Shown here: piece by piece, positions 27,086 through 36,161 of the stretch
Layout: each line of letters begins with the position of its first letter
Numbering within the stretch: position 1 is the first letter of the stretch
Assembly (NCBI GenBank): GCA_019119305.1
Contig: DWXH01000021.1
Location: 62,001 to 126,000 of the forward strand
Source of the DNA: Candidatus Alistipes merdigallinarum
Lineage (GTDB): Bacteria > Bacteroidota > Bacteroidia > Bacteroidales > Rikenellaceae
Length of the DNA: 64,000 nucleotides
Direction: 5' to 3'
Program-made: the position numbers and the translations under genes
Notes under the pieces: model-generated
Databases searched by the model: none
What the model saw: the letters and a program-made list of their open reading frames with translations, nothing else
Told to the model about the DNA's origin: nothing

Positions 27086-29092
27086 ATGCGGAAATTATTG
27101 CTGATTCTGTTTTTAACGGCCTCCATTGGATTGTGGTGGCGGCCTACGGATGCGCAACTCAACAAGGCGTACTTTTTCTATGTGGGCAGAAGTTTTCTGA
27201 TCGACAACAAATATCAGGATGCCATCGAGGTGCTCAACATCCTGCTTCGCGCCGACTCGACGGCCTATGAGGGCTATTTTCTGCGGGGTATCGCCAAATA
27301 CAACCTCGACGACCTTTTAGGAGCTGAACAGGATTTTACTCTGGCCATCCGGCAAAATCCGGTTTTTACAATCGCTCTTCAGTATCGGGCCATCACGCGT
27401 TCCCGTTTAGGCAATTACGACGACGCGCTACGAGATTTTCAAGAGGCTATCGACTTGCGTCCGGACCTTCCGAGCGCCTATTACAGCAGGGGGGTCACCT
27501 ATCTGCTGACCCAGCAATTCGAAAAGGCCATTGAGGATTTCTCGACATACATCCATTACGACAACAAAGTCGCTGACGCTTTCCTGAACCGGGGAACCTG
27601 TTATCTCTACCTGAAAGATACGGTCCGTGCCCTCGCCGATTTCGATCGGGGTATCCGAACAAACTACTTCGATCCGAACGGATACAACCGCAGAGGAGCA
27701 CTCTACATGACTCAAAAAAAATACGATCTTGCCCTGTCGGATTTCAATCAGGCGATCCACTACGATTCAACTTTCATCCCGGCTTACTTCAATCGGGCAT
27801 TGGTCTATTACAGTCAGAAACAACCGGTACAGGCTATCGAGAATTTTTCACGTGTCATCGAGCTCGATTCGACCAGTGCACAAACGCTGTTCAACCGGGC
27901 ATTGCTCCGTACACAAATCGGAGACTACAACAACGCTTTGGAGGATTATAACAAAGTCGTCTTCTACTCTCCGGACAACGTACTGGTCTATTACAATCGG
28001 GCCGGACTCTACACCCAATTAGGGGACTACGAAGCCGCCATTGCCGATTATACCCGGGCTATCGAACTCTATCCCGACTTTGCCAACGCCTACCTCAACC
28101 GTTCCTCCCTGCGTTATATGCTACGGGACCGCGAAGGGTCGATCAACGACAGAAAAATCGCCGAACAGAAAATCGCCGAATATCGTTCAAAGCTGAACGA
28201 CAGCTCATTTTCCATCTATGCCGATACCAGCCGTCAGTTCAACCAGTTGCTTTCGTTCGAAAGTGAATCATCACAGGAGAGATCCCGGAAAATCACCTCG
28301 CGGAATGCCGATATTTCGTTACTTCCCCTGTTCAAGTTCTCGCTGATTACACACGATACGCTTCCCAAACAACCTCCGCATACACCTACCGGATATTTCC
28401 GTTACTATTCGGCCGAAGCCGACTCATTCGAAAAGAATGTAGATCTTCCCTACATGAAATGGACCAATAGCCCCAGCGACATGCCGCCCGACTCTTTGGC
28501 GGCCATCAATACGGCTCTTTCCGACTCACTCCGACAAGGAGACGAATCTTGGCAGATTTATTTCAAACGCGGGGTCGTGTTGTCTCTGATCCGGCAATAC
28601 ACCAGTTCGATCGCCAGCTATACGACCGCAATCGATCACGATCCGACAAACCCGTTCCTTTATATCAACCGCAGTACGACCCAAAGCGAAATGATCGATT
28701 TCGTCTCCTCTTTGGACAACGGGCAACAACGTATTACGATCGACAACGATCCGGTCAACCGGCTGAAAAACCAGTCGAACAGAGTCTACAATTACGATGA
28801 TGCGATCGGCGATCTGAACCGGGCCATCGAATTGCTGCCCGATTTCGCCTACGCCTATTACAACCGGGCCAACCTGTATTGCCTGTCGGGGATGCTCTCG
28901 GAGGCTCTGGAGGATTATACGCATGCCATCGATCTGAATCCGCTGTTCGGTGAAGCCTATTACAACAGGGGCTTGATCCAAATCTACCTGAAAGATACCC
29001 ACAAAGGGTGTCTCGATATGAGCAAGGCCGGCGAGCTGGGCATCAAAGAGGCATATAAAGTTTTAAAGATATACGGCAAGACGGATTATTAA
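27086..29092 (+). CDS. Secreted tetratricopeptide-repeat protein
   Basis: A 668-residue protein with a signal peptide (MRKLLLILFLTASIGLWW, cleavage near TDAQ) and a long TPR array. Roughly nine or ten repeats fill residues 20-330 (recurring AYYNRG, AIEDFS, LPSAYYSRGVTY patterns), then a low-complexity Ser/Asp/Pro-rich linker (about 335-440), and about four further repeats near the C terminus. It should act as a periplasmic or surface scaffold. I start at ATG 27086 because the signal peptide begins there; the frame extends 13 codons upstream. It leads a plus-strand series with gaps of 20-23 bp. Confidence 0.88.
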   Translation: MRKLLLILFLTASIGLWWRPTDAQLNKAYFFYVGRSFLIDNKYQDAIEVLNILLRADSTAYEGYFLRGIAKYNLDDLLGAEQDFTLAIRQNPVFTIALQYRAITRSRLGNYDDALRDFQEAIDLRPDLPSAYYSRGVTYLLTQQFEKAIEDFSTYIHYDNKVADAFLNRGTCYLYLKDTVRALADFDRGIRTNYFDPNGYNRRGALYMTQKKYDLALSDFNQAIHYDSTFIPAYFNRALVYYSQKQPVQAIENFSRVIELDSTSAQTLFNRALLRTQIGDYNNALEDYNKVVFYSPDNVLVYYNRAGLYTQLGDYEAAIADYTRAIELYPDFANAYLNRSSLRYMLRDREGSINDRKIAEQKIAEYRSKLNDSSFSIYADTSRQFNQLLSFESESSQERSRKITSRNADISLLPLFKFSLITHDTLPKQPPHTPTGYFRYYSAEADSFEKNVDLPYMKWTNSPSDMPPDSLAAINTALSDSLRQGDESWQIYFKRGVVLSLIRQYTSSIASYTTAIDHDPTNPFLYINRSTTQSEMIDFVSSLDNGQQRITIDNDPVNRLKNQSNRVYNYDDAIGDLNRAIELLPDFAYAYYNRANLYCLSGMLSEALEDYTHAIDLNPLFGEAYYNRGLIQIYLKDTHKGCLDMSKAGELGIKEAYKVLKIYGKTDY

Positions 29093-29115
29093 CTGTACGT
29101 AAGATCACAACCGAC

Positions 29116-30543
29116 ATGAACCCCGAAGAGACCCGGATTCGAAACACTTATGCCACCCCGTTGCGTCGATGGAGCGTGCTGTGCCTGGTCTCTTTCACGA
29201 TGCTGACCGGATACGTCATGATCGATGCGATGGCCCCGCTCAAGACGCTGTTCGAGCAACAGATGGGTTGGAACAGCACCGATTACGGCATCTTTACGAG
29301 CGGATACGGCTGGTTCAACATATTTTTGCTGATGCTTATTTTCGGCGGCATCATTCTCGACAAGAAAGGCATCCGTTTCACGGGCATTCTCGCAGCCGGA
29401 TTGATGATTGGCGGGGCTTTACTGAAATATTGGGCGATCTCGACGGAATGGAACAATGCCGTCACCTCCCTTTCGATAGGAGGTCACACCCTGTTCTCCA
29501 TAAAATCTCAGATTTTTTATGCAACGCTCGGATTCGCCCTGTTCGGTGTCGGTTGCGAGATGTTCGGCATCACAGCCAACAAGATCGTAATCAAATGGTT
29601 CCAGGGAAAATCCCTTGCATTGGCTTTAGGGCTCAACATTGCAGCCGGCCGAATCGGAACCGCTATCGCCATGTTCGGTTCACTGCCCTTTGCCCGCATG
29701 ACGGGCAACCCTGCTGCTCCGATCGCCCTGTGTACGATTCTTCTGTGTGTAGGGCTTCTCTCCTATCTGGTGTTCTGTGTTATGGATCACAAATTGGACC
29801 GTCTTACAGAGAGGCCCGAAAGCTCCGCCGGTCCGCATGACGATTCCGAAAAATTCAAAGGCTCCGATATCGTACATATCATCCGCATCCGCGCTTTCTG
29901 GTACCTTACAATCCTCTGTCTGCTGTTCTACTCGGGAATCTTCCCCTTTCTGAAATTCGCGACGGAACTGATGATCCAGAAGTTCGACATCTCTCCAGAC
30001 TTCGCTGGGGCGGTTCCCGCCCTGCTCCCCTTCGGCAACATCTTGCTCACTCCGCTGTTCGGATCGATATACGACCACAAAGGATACGGTATCACACTGA
30101 TGTGGATCGGTTCGGGAATACTTACACTGGTCCACCTCATTTTCGCCATTCCGGCTCTGACCGCAAAATGGATCGCCGTCGTACTGGTACTTTTACTCGG
30201 CATCGTCTTTTCCATGGTCCCTGCCGCCATGTGGCCCTCCGTCTCGAAAATCATTCCCTACCGGATGGTCGGGACCTCTTTCTCCCTGATCTTCTGGATT
30301 CAAAACTGGGGGCTGACCTTCGTGCCGCTGCTGATCGGTTTCGTTCTACAAAAATATTGCATCATCGGGACCACCATCGTCGACGGACTCAGTACCACTC
30401 AATACGATTACACCTTACCGATGCTGATCTTCGCTGTTTTCGGCATACTGTCCATCGGATTCGCATTTCTCCTTAAAAAAGAGGATGCACGGAAACAGTA
30501 TGGACTGGAACGAGCCAACTTAACAGACCATTCGAATGTATAA
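29116..30543 (+). CDS. Major facilitator superfamily transporter
   Basis: Polytopic inner-membrane transporter of 475 residues with about twelve hydrophobic segments and a central charged loop (about 230-255). The loop between helices 2 and 3 has an MFS-like pattern (GGIILDKKGIRFTG), and a second copy-like element is FGSIYDHKGYGITL in the C-terminal half, so the superfamily is secure. The substrate is not readable. It lies 23 bp after the TPR gene and 20 bp before two exported metallo-hydrolases, which suggests uptake of a product made by them. Confidence 0.88.
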   Translation: MNPEETRIRNTYATPLRRWSVLCLVSFTMLTGYVMIDAMAPLKTLFEQQMGWNSTDYGIFTSGYGWFNIFLLMLIFGGIILDKKGIRFTGILAAGLMIGGALLKYWAISTEWNNAVTSLSIGGHTLFSIKSQIFYATLGFALFGVGCEMFGITANKIVIKWFQGKSLALALGLNIAAGRIGTAIAMFGSLPFARMTGNPAAPIALCTILLCVGLLSYLVFCVMDHKLDRLTERPESSAGPHDDSEKFKGSDIVHIIRIRAFWYLTILCLLFYSGIFPFLKFATELMIQKFDISPDFAGAVPALLPFGNILLTPLFGSIYDHKGYGITLMWIGSGILTLVHLIFAIPALTAKWIAVVLVLLLGIVFSMVPAAMWPSVSKIIPYRMVGTSFSLIFWIQNWGLTFVPLLIGFVLQKYCIIGTTIVDGLSTTQYDYTLPMLIFAVFGILSIGFAFLLKKEDARKQYGLERANLTDHSNV

Positions 30544-30563
30544 CCATAATAACCTATCGGACG

Positions 30564-31475
30564 ATGAAACGAAGAGACTTTTTACGCATCAGCCTGTTGG
30601 GAGGGGCAGCTGCTACGGTTTTCCCGATCGATCTGTCGGCAAAAGGAGCCGGGAAATCGGGATTTACCCTTTGGCAAATCCCCTCACAGGTCGACACGAT
30701 CGGCAACTCCTACGTCTTCCAGACGGACAGAGGCCGTCTGATCGTCATGGACGGAGGAATGAACGAGGAGGCTCCTTTCTTGAGCGGGTTTCTCTCGGCA
30801 CTGGGGTGTGAAGTGGAGGCATGGTTCATCTCCCATCCGCATAACGACCATATGGGCGCCCTTACCGAAATCCTTAAAAAGCCGGGAGATCTGAAGATCA
30901 AAAAGATCTACCACTCCCGATTTTCCGAATCATTGATCGACCGGGAAGAGCCGTATAATATCTATGCCCGCGAATTTTATGCAGAAATCGACAAGCTCGA
31001 TCCGAACGTTACGGAGGTCATTGATCTGAAAGAACCGGGACTGGAGCTGAAAATCGACGGACTGAACCTCAAGATTCTGGGAGTAACCAACGAAGAGCTG
31101 GCCTATACCAATCCATACAACAACTCGAGCATGATCATCCGCGTGTGGGACAAAGCCAAATCGATCGTCTTTCTCGGAGATGCCGGAATCGAATGCGGCG
31201 ACAAAGTATTAGGTAGCACTTACCGGAATGATCTGGATTGCGACTACCTGCAAGTGGCCCATCACGGACAACGAGGTTGCAGCGAGGAATTTTATAAAAC
31301 CATTAAATTCCGCGCCTGCTTATGGCCGACACCGACATGGGTATGGAACAACGATGCCGGAGGCGGAATCAATACGGCACACCTCAAGACATTCGACACC
31401 CGCCGCTGGATGGATGAAATCGGCATTACCGAACACCACGTCAGTTGTATCGACGGACTTTATCGCATGGACTAA
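30564..31475 (+). CDS. Exported metallo-beta-lactamase-fold hydrolase, copy 1
   Basis: MBL-fold protein of 303 residues. The N terminus MKRRDFLRISLLGG is a twin-arginine signal without a lipobox Cys, with cleavage expected near LSA-KG. Metal ligands are intact: HPHNDH (His91, His93, Asp95, His96), the Asp in VFLGDAGIE and the His pair in VAHHGQRG. Overall it resembles the ComEC-type/competence MBL branch. The substrate is unknown. The next gene, after 21 bp, is a close paralogue of identical length. Confidence 0.88.
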   Translation: MKRRDFLRISLLGGAAATVFPIDLSAKGAGKSGFTLWQIPSQVDTIGNSYVFQTDRGRLIVMDGGMNEEAPFLSGFLSALGCEVEAWFISHPHNDHMGALTEILKKPGDLKIKKIYHSRFSESLIDREEPYNIYAREFYAEIDKLDPNVTEVIDLKEPGLELKIDGLNLKILGVTNEELAYTNPYNNSSMIIRVWDKAKSIVFLGDAGIECGDKVLGSTYRNDLDCDYLQVAHHGQRGCSEEFYKTIKFRACLWPTPTWVWNNDAGGGINTAHLKTFDTRRWMDEIGITEHHVSCIDGLYRMD

Positions 31476-31496
31476 CCGATCTAATACATACGCACT

Positions 31497-32408
31497 ATGA
31501 AAAGAAGAGATTTTTTACGTATCAGCCTGCTCGGAGGGGTCGCTGCCACGCTCCTTCCGGTCGACCTGTCGGCTAAAGGGACGGGAAAATCGGGATTCAC
31601 CCTCTGGCAAATTCCCTCCCAAATCAATACGATCGGCAACTCCTATGTCTTTCTGACCGATAAGGGACGTGTCGTCGTAATGGACGGAGGGGTCAAGGAG
31701 GAGGCCATGTTCTTAAAAGGGTTTCTTGCTGCATTGGGGAACGAGGTCGAAGCATGGTTCATCTCACACCCGCATGACGACCACATGGGAGCCCTCAACG
31801 CCATCCTCGAAAATCCGGGAGAGCTAAAGATCAAGAAAATCTACCACTCCCGTTTTTCCAATGCCCTAAGCCGTAGCGAGCAAGGATCCCATCCGTCAAC
31901 CGAAATTTTCTATGCACAACTGGATGCTCTCGATCCAAATGTTACCGAGGTCATCGACCTGCGAGAACCGGGATTGGAACTGAAAATCGATGGATTGAAT
32001 CTCAAGGTTTTGGGTGTAACCAACGAAGAGTTCGCCCATACGAATCCATACAACAACTCCAGTATCATTTTCCGCGTGTGGGACAAAGCCAAATCGATCG
32101 TCTTTCTCGGGGATGCCGGAATCGAATGTGGTGACAAGGTATTAAATAGTATCTACCGGAACGATCTGGATTGCGACTACCTGCAAATGGCCCACCACGG
32201 ACAACAGGGTTGTAGCGAAAGTTTCTATAAAACGATAAAATTCCGTGCCTGCTTATGGCCGACGCCGACATGGGTATGGAACAACGATCAAGGGCAAGGA
32301 ACCAACACCGGTAATCTAAAAACATTCGAAACGCGCCGGTGGATGGATGAAATCGGTATCACCGAACACCACGTCAGTACCGTTGACGGATTATACCGAT
32401 TGGATTAA
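31497..32408 (+). CDS. Exported metallo-beta-lactamase-fold hydrolase, copy 2
   Basis: Second copy of the tandem pair, also 303 residues. It keeps the twin-arginine signal (MKRRDFLRIS), the metal-binding motif HPHDDH at residues 91-96, VFLGDAGIE and MAHHGQQG. Differences from copy 1 cluster near residues 120-138 (RSEQGSHPSTEIFYAQ here), a place that could line the active-site entrance, so substrate divergence is possible. A palindromic terminator follows 28 bp after the stop. Confidence 0.88.
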   Translation: MKRRDFLRISLLGGVAATLLPVDLSAKGTGKSGFTLWQIPSQINTIGNSYVFLTDKGRVVVMDGGVKEEAMFLKGFLAALGNEVEAWFISHPHDDHMGALNAILENPGELKIKKIYHSRFSNALSRSEQGSHPSTEIFYAQLDALDPNVTEVIDLREPGLELKIDGLNLKVLGVTNEEFAHTNPYNNSSIIFRVWDKAKSIVFLGDAGIECGDKVLNSIYRNDLDCDYLQMAHHGQQGCSESFYKTIKFRACLWPTPTWVWNNDQGQGTNTGNLKTFETRRWMDEIGITEHHVSTVDGLYRLD

Positions 32409-32436
32409 TCCGGATAAATCGTCACCAAACACAAAC

Positions 32437-32473
32437 AAATTGGGCGGGATAAAATTTTATCCCGCCCAATTTT
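32437..32473. terminator. Bidirectional intrinsic terminator
   Basis: A near-perfect palindrome of about 32 bases (ATTGGGCGGGATAAAA and its complement) flanked by A and T runs, placed between the convergent MBL copy 2 and polysaccharide-export genes. It should work on both strands. Confidence 0.9.
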
Positions 32474-32514
32474 ATTTCTTCTGGAAGATCTAAATCTTCA
32501 ACTTAACTCCCCGA

Positions 32515-34869
32515 CTACTTACTCAAATTAATAATCGAAGCAACCATAGCGGCCAAAGAGGCAGACGAGGACATAAAGCCCATAGTATTAACTAATCCAT
32601 TCCCCGTTCTTTCCGGCTTCATCGGCACGACAATCTGACATCCTGCCTCCACCTTCGGATAACGTTTAAAGAAGAATCCGCCCCTTGTTGCAGCAACTTT
32701 CCCGTTCATATAGACCACAAAAGGTCTTCTCCGTGCCTCTTTCTTGTATCCTCCGGCCTGTCTTATATACTCTTTGAATTTCTTCTGATCATAAACTACC
32801 GTATTCTGATACAAAACGGCACCGGAAATACTAACCGTACCGATATATTTCGGGACAAATATTCTGTCGCCTTCACGCAAAATAATATCGTCTGCACATC
32901 CCGGATTCTGAACTGCCTTAGCTACATCAACTCCAACCGGATAATATTCTGGAATAATCACCGATTCGGTTGCTATCGAATCCTTCCCTTTATTGGAACT
33001 AGCGATATCCAATACCGCCTGCACTCTTGCTTTCTGGTCCTCAGTCATACGCCGTTGTACACTCGCCCCCAAAACGTATGCTTCGGGTGTAAATCCTCCT
33101 GCATTACGAATAATATCCGACAAACGACTCCCCGCCGTAGCTAATACATAGGCACCTTCAAACAAAACTTGGCCGGTTACATAAACCTTCTGCTGTTCGG
33201 AATATCCGGGAGAACGGCGTACAATAATTTCATCAAACGGTTCTATAATAAAACGGGCATCCTCCGGAGCAATCTTTAAATCCTCTGTTATGTCAAAGGT
33301 ATACACTTCAGCCGTTTTAGGCGTATATGTTGTAGCCTGAGGATCTTTAACTCTACGGGCTATCTCAATCTTGGCCAACGATGCCGACTCCCGCAAACCT
33401 CCACATAACAAAATGACATCTTCAACAGTCATTCCCTGTCGATAAGCTATTGTATCCGGCGCATTCACCTCTCCTAATACGGTAATAATATAGTCTTCAC
33501 GCAGATCATAAATATTGGGAATATATACCTCATCCAAATTGCACAACGGAATATCTTCCCCATTCATGACTTTCCGTACATCAAATGGAATAACCGTATA
33601 TAAATTAGTAGTCGAATCGTATCTGGAAATTTGACCGCGGGAAGCAAATTCGGAACCTCTCAAACCTTCCGCTTTAGCTATCAATTGAGATAGAGTAGAA
33701 ACATTATCGGAAAACTGATACTGTCCGGGACGCCATACAGCTCCAGATATTGAAATCATATTTCGATAAATCGGTAAAACCTCCCCCACCTGAACCAAAT
33801 CACCATCTTTCATCTCAAATTTTGAGAAATCCGGTCGATCCACCGTAAGAATCTCCAATGCTCGGCCGTTGCTTTTACGGTATACGGTCACATTTTCACT
33901 ATACGCATCTCCTGTAAATCCGCCACTATAGTCTATTAATGTACTTAACGTCTCTCCCTCCTTCAAATCATAAAACATTCCTCTTTTAACCTTACCTTCG
34001 ATCCGTACATGATTATCATAAGGAGGAACAATGATCATATCGTTATCTTCCAACCGAATGTTCGTCTCGTATTTTCCATTGATCAAATAATCATAAACAT
34101 CCAAATCGGCGACCTCTTTGCTGTTACGATAAACTTTCACGTGACGCAAAGACCCGATATTATTGACTCCCCCGGCAGCATACAGAGCATTGAACAACGT
34201 CGCTAAAGAGGGTAATGTATAAGTTCCCGGAACGCGAACTTCTCCCGAAATATTCACTTTGATACTTCTGATTTGCCCTAACGTCACACGAACCTGACCA
34301 TTCATAATCTCGCTAATTTTGCTGGCAATCAACTGCTGCGCTTCTGCGACAGTCAATCCCGCAAGAGATATTGGTCCCACTCCCTGTATATTGATACTTC
34401 CTTCCGGTGAAATTTTTTCCTGATTACGGAATTCCGATTCTCCCCAGACTTCAATTACAACCTCATCACCGGGTCCCAATACGTAATTGGGCGGAGTCGC
34501 AATATTATAGCTCGGAGCAAATGTTAAATTATTTGTCGAAAATATCTCCTGGCCATAAACCATGTTCATTTTCGAACTATCAATAATCGTATCCTGTTTA
34601 ACTATACTGTCATTCCGCGACAAACCATTTTCTGGCAATGCTTCTCTTTGAACCGTTTGATTGCTAATGGATTCTGATCTTATCACATTGGTTTGTGATG
34701 ATTTATTTGCATTGAGTACTGCATTGATCTGTTCGTCCGTAGCACCCATCGATTTTGCTCGCTGGACCATATCGGAAGTAACTGCGACTTGAGCGCATAC
34801 AAATTTTGATCCTCCGATCAGCAAAAAAATCGATGCTAAAACAAGCTTTAATCTAAATGTCGAATTCAT
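32515..34869 (-). CDS. Polysaccharide export outer-membrane protein (Wza-like, multi-SLBB)
   Basis: A 784-residue export protein. After the signal peptide and an N-terminal spacer comes the poly-export domain (YVLGPGDEVVIEVWGESEFR, about residue 130), then several SLBB-type beta-grasp repeats (KVNISGEVRVPGTYTLPS, ISGAVWRPGQYQF, ITVLGEVNAPDTIAYR, VYVTGQVLFEGAYVL, VSISGAVLYQNTVVY), and a hydrophobic C-terminal segment. This is the long Bacteroidota form, about twice E. coli Wza. It overlaps the upstream wecA-like gene by 4 bp, so the two are coupled. The gene reads AT-richer than its neighbours. Confidence 0.9.
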   Translation of the reverse strand: MNSTFRLKLVLASIFLLIGGSKFVCAQVAVTSDMVQRAKSMGATDEQINAVLNANKSSQTNVIRSESISNQTVQREALPENGLSRNDSIVKQDTIIDSSKMNMVYGQEIFSTNNLTFAPSYNIATPPNYVLGPGDEVVIEVWGESEFRNQEKISPEGSINIQGVGPISLAGLTVAEAQQLIASKISEIMNGQVRVTLGQIRSIKVNISGEVRVPGTYTLPSLATLFNALYAAGGVNNIGSLRHVKVYRNSKEVADLDVYDYLINGKYETNIRLEDNDMIIVPPYDNHVRIEGKVKRGMFYDLKEGETLSTLIDYSGGFTGDAYSENVTVYRKSNGRALEILTVDRPDFSKFEMKDGDLVQVGEVLPIYRNMISISGAVWRPGQYQFSDNVSTLSQLIAKAEGLRGSEFASRGQISRYDSTTNLYTVIPFDVRKVMNGEDIPLCNLDEVYIPNIYDLREDYIITVLGEVNAPDTIAYRQGMTVEDVILLCGGLRESASLAKIEIARRVKDPQATTYTPKTAEVYTFDITEDLKIAPEDARFIIEPFDEIIVRRSPGYSEQQKVYVTGQVLFEGAYVLATAGSRLSDIIRNAGGFTPEAYVLGASVQRRMTEDQKARVQAVLDIASSNKGKDSIATESVIIPEYYPVGVDVAKAVQNPGCADDIILREGDRIFVPKYIGTVSISGAVLYQNTVVYDQKKFKEYIRQAGGYKKEARRRPFVVYMNGKVAATRGGFFFKRYPKVEAGCQIVVPMKPERTGNGLVNTMGFMSSSASLAAMVASIINLSK

Positions 34870-35963
34870 AAAAGTTTTTTATTCCGTTTCCCCAAAAAAT
34901 CGATTCCATAAATCATTATAAATCCAAGAATCAGATCCAAGAAAAACAATATATTGATATTTATATCTTTAAGCAGAACATTTAAAACGACAAAGCAGGC
35001 TTGCATAAAAATAATGGTCATCGAACTCTGAAAATGATTTAACCCGAGGCGCAACATTTTATGATGAATGTGCCGTTTATCGGGATAAAAGGGGGATAAT
35101 CCAGCCTTGATTCTTACAAAAAAGACACGGATAGTATCGAATACCGGAATAAATACCATTCCCAAAAAAACTGCAGGGGCCGCAGGAGTATTGAACATAG
35201 CGGTTTCGACATTCATGTTATAAAACTTCAGGCCGAAAAAAGCAATCAGGTATCCCAACGTGAGCGACCCTGTATCTCCCATAAAAATTTTCATCCGTTT
35301 GCTGGAAACATTGTAGAAGAAAAAAACACTTACCACCCCCACAATTCCGGCAACCATAATCCCATACACGTAAAGGTTATTCCACGTAAACCAAATACCC
35401 AAAGCACCGAGTGTCAACAAGGAAAGTCCCGAGCATAATCCATCAATCCCATCGATCAGATTATAGGCATTCATCAACAAAACACATACCAATACGGTAA
35501 GGATTGTTCCGACCGATGTCGGCACAGCATGTATCCCGAATAAACCACCGAGATTCCCGATTCCGCATCCTCCATAGACTAAAAGCAGGGAAACAAGGAT
35601 TTGTACGACAAATTTACTTTTGTATGTCAACCCGGTCAGATCATCGGCCAAACCGGTAAAAAAAACCATCGTCAATCCAGCCAATAAAAACATCCCTTCT
35701 TGGAAAACATCCGTTTCCAAAGACCACGCGCTGATTTCCCACCCTCCAAAATAACGAACCCCCATAATCAGGGCTACTGAGAATATAAATGCAGGCAAAA
35801 AGGCCACACCTCCTAAACGAGGAATATTTCCATGATGCAACTTTCGTTCAGAGATCTCATCAAACAATTTTTTCTTTTTTGAAATGATGATGATTCTCGG
35901 AATAACAACTACACCAACCAAAGCCGAAACCAAAAGAGTTATTATAACAAACAGTGTCAGCAT
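34866..35963 (-). CDS. WecA-like undecaprenyl-phosphate sugar-1-phosphate transferase
   Basis: Polytopic membrane enzyme of the MraY/WecA family (365 residues) that transfers a sugar 1-phosphate to undecaprenyl phosphate to start a surface glycan. Motifs: GLADDLTGLTYKSKF (DD motif), NLIDGIDGLCSGLS, FMGDTGSLTLGY and DKRHIHHKMLRLG, the HIHH motif being typical of WecA-type enzymes. I start at ATG 35963 (MLTLFVIITLL); the frame extends 16 codons upstream, beyond a -7 box, and was not used. It overlaps the export gene by 4 bp. Confidence 0.92.
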   Translation of the reverse strand: MLTLFVIITLLVSALVGVVVIPRIIIISKKKKLFDEISERKLHHGNIPRLGGVAFLPAFIFSVALIMGVRYFGGWEISAWSLETDVFQEGMFLLAGLTMVFFTGLADDLTGLTYKSKFVVQILVSLLLVYGGCGIGNLGGLFGIHAVPTSVGTILTVLVCVLLMNAYNLIDGIDGLCSGLSLLTLGALGIWFTWNNLYVYGIMVAGIVGVVSVFFFYNVSSKRMKIFMGDTGSLTLGYLIAFFGLKFYNMNVETAMFNTPAAPAVFLGMVFIPVFDTIRVFFVRIKAGLSPFYPDKRHIHHKMLRLGLNHFQSSMTIIFMQACFVVLNVLLKDININILFFLDLILGFIMIYGIDFLGKRNKKLL

Positions 35964-36000
35964 TATTTCCTGTTTTTGAAGTGTACGTAGTCTAGCGGTG

Positions 36001-36008
36001 CAAAGGTA
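36001..36008 (-). promoter_or_regulatory. Putative -7 box (TACCTTTG) of the wecA-like/export pair
   Basis: TACCTTTG on the minus strand 38 bases before ATG 35963. It supports that start over the upstream one at 36011, which would lie before the box. Confidence 0.6.
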
Positions 36009-36096
36009 CAAATAATGTTCGAGATTCCAGCCGCATGACCAAAAGAAAAAACGACCTTTTATCCAATCACTTAATGAACGTATAAAAATTAATATT

Positions 36097-36104
36097 TATT
36101 TTTG
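36097..36104 (+). promoter_or_regulatory. Putative -7 box (TATTTTTG) of the UDP-glucose dehydrogenase gene
   Basis: TATTTTTG matches TAnnTTTG and lies 58 bases before the start codon. Confidence 0.5.
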
Positions 36105-36161
36105 TCAGGAGATTCTATAACGGATTTTCGGTAGTTTTACAAACTTAAAAACAAAGAGCCA

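Larger units (their letters stand above)
30564..32408 (+). repeat. Tandem gene duplication of the MBL-fold hydrolase
   Basis: Two adjacent 912-bp genes encode 303-residue proteins that are identical at roughly four positions in five by eye and align without gaps. Divergence is concentrated at about residues 120-138, after the shared KKIYHSRFS segment. Confidence 0.9.
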
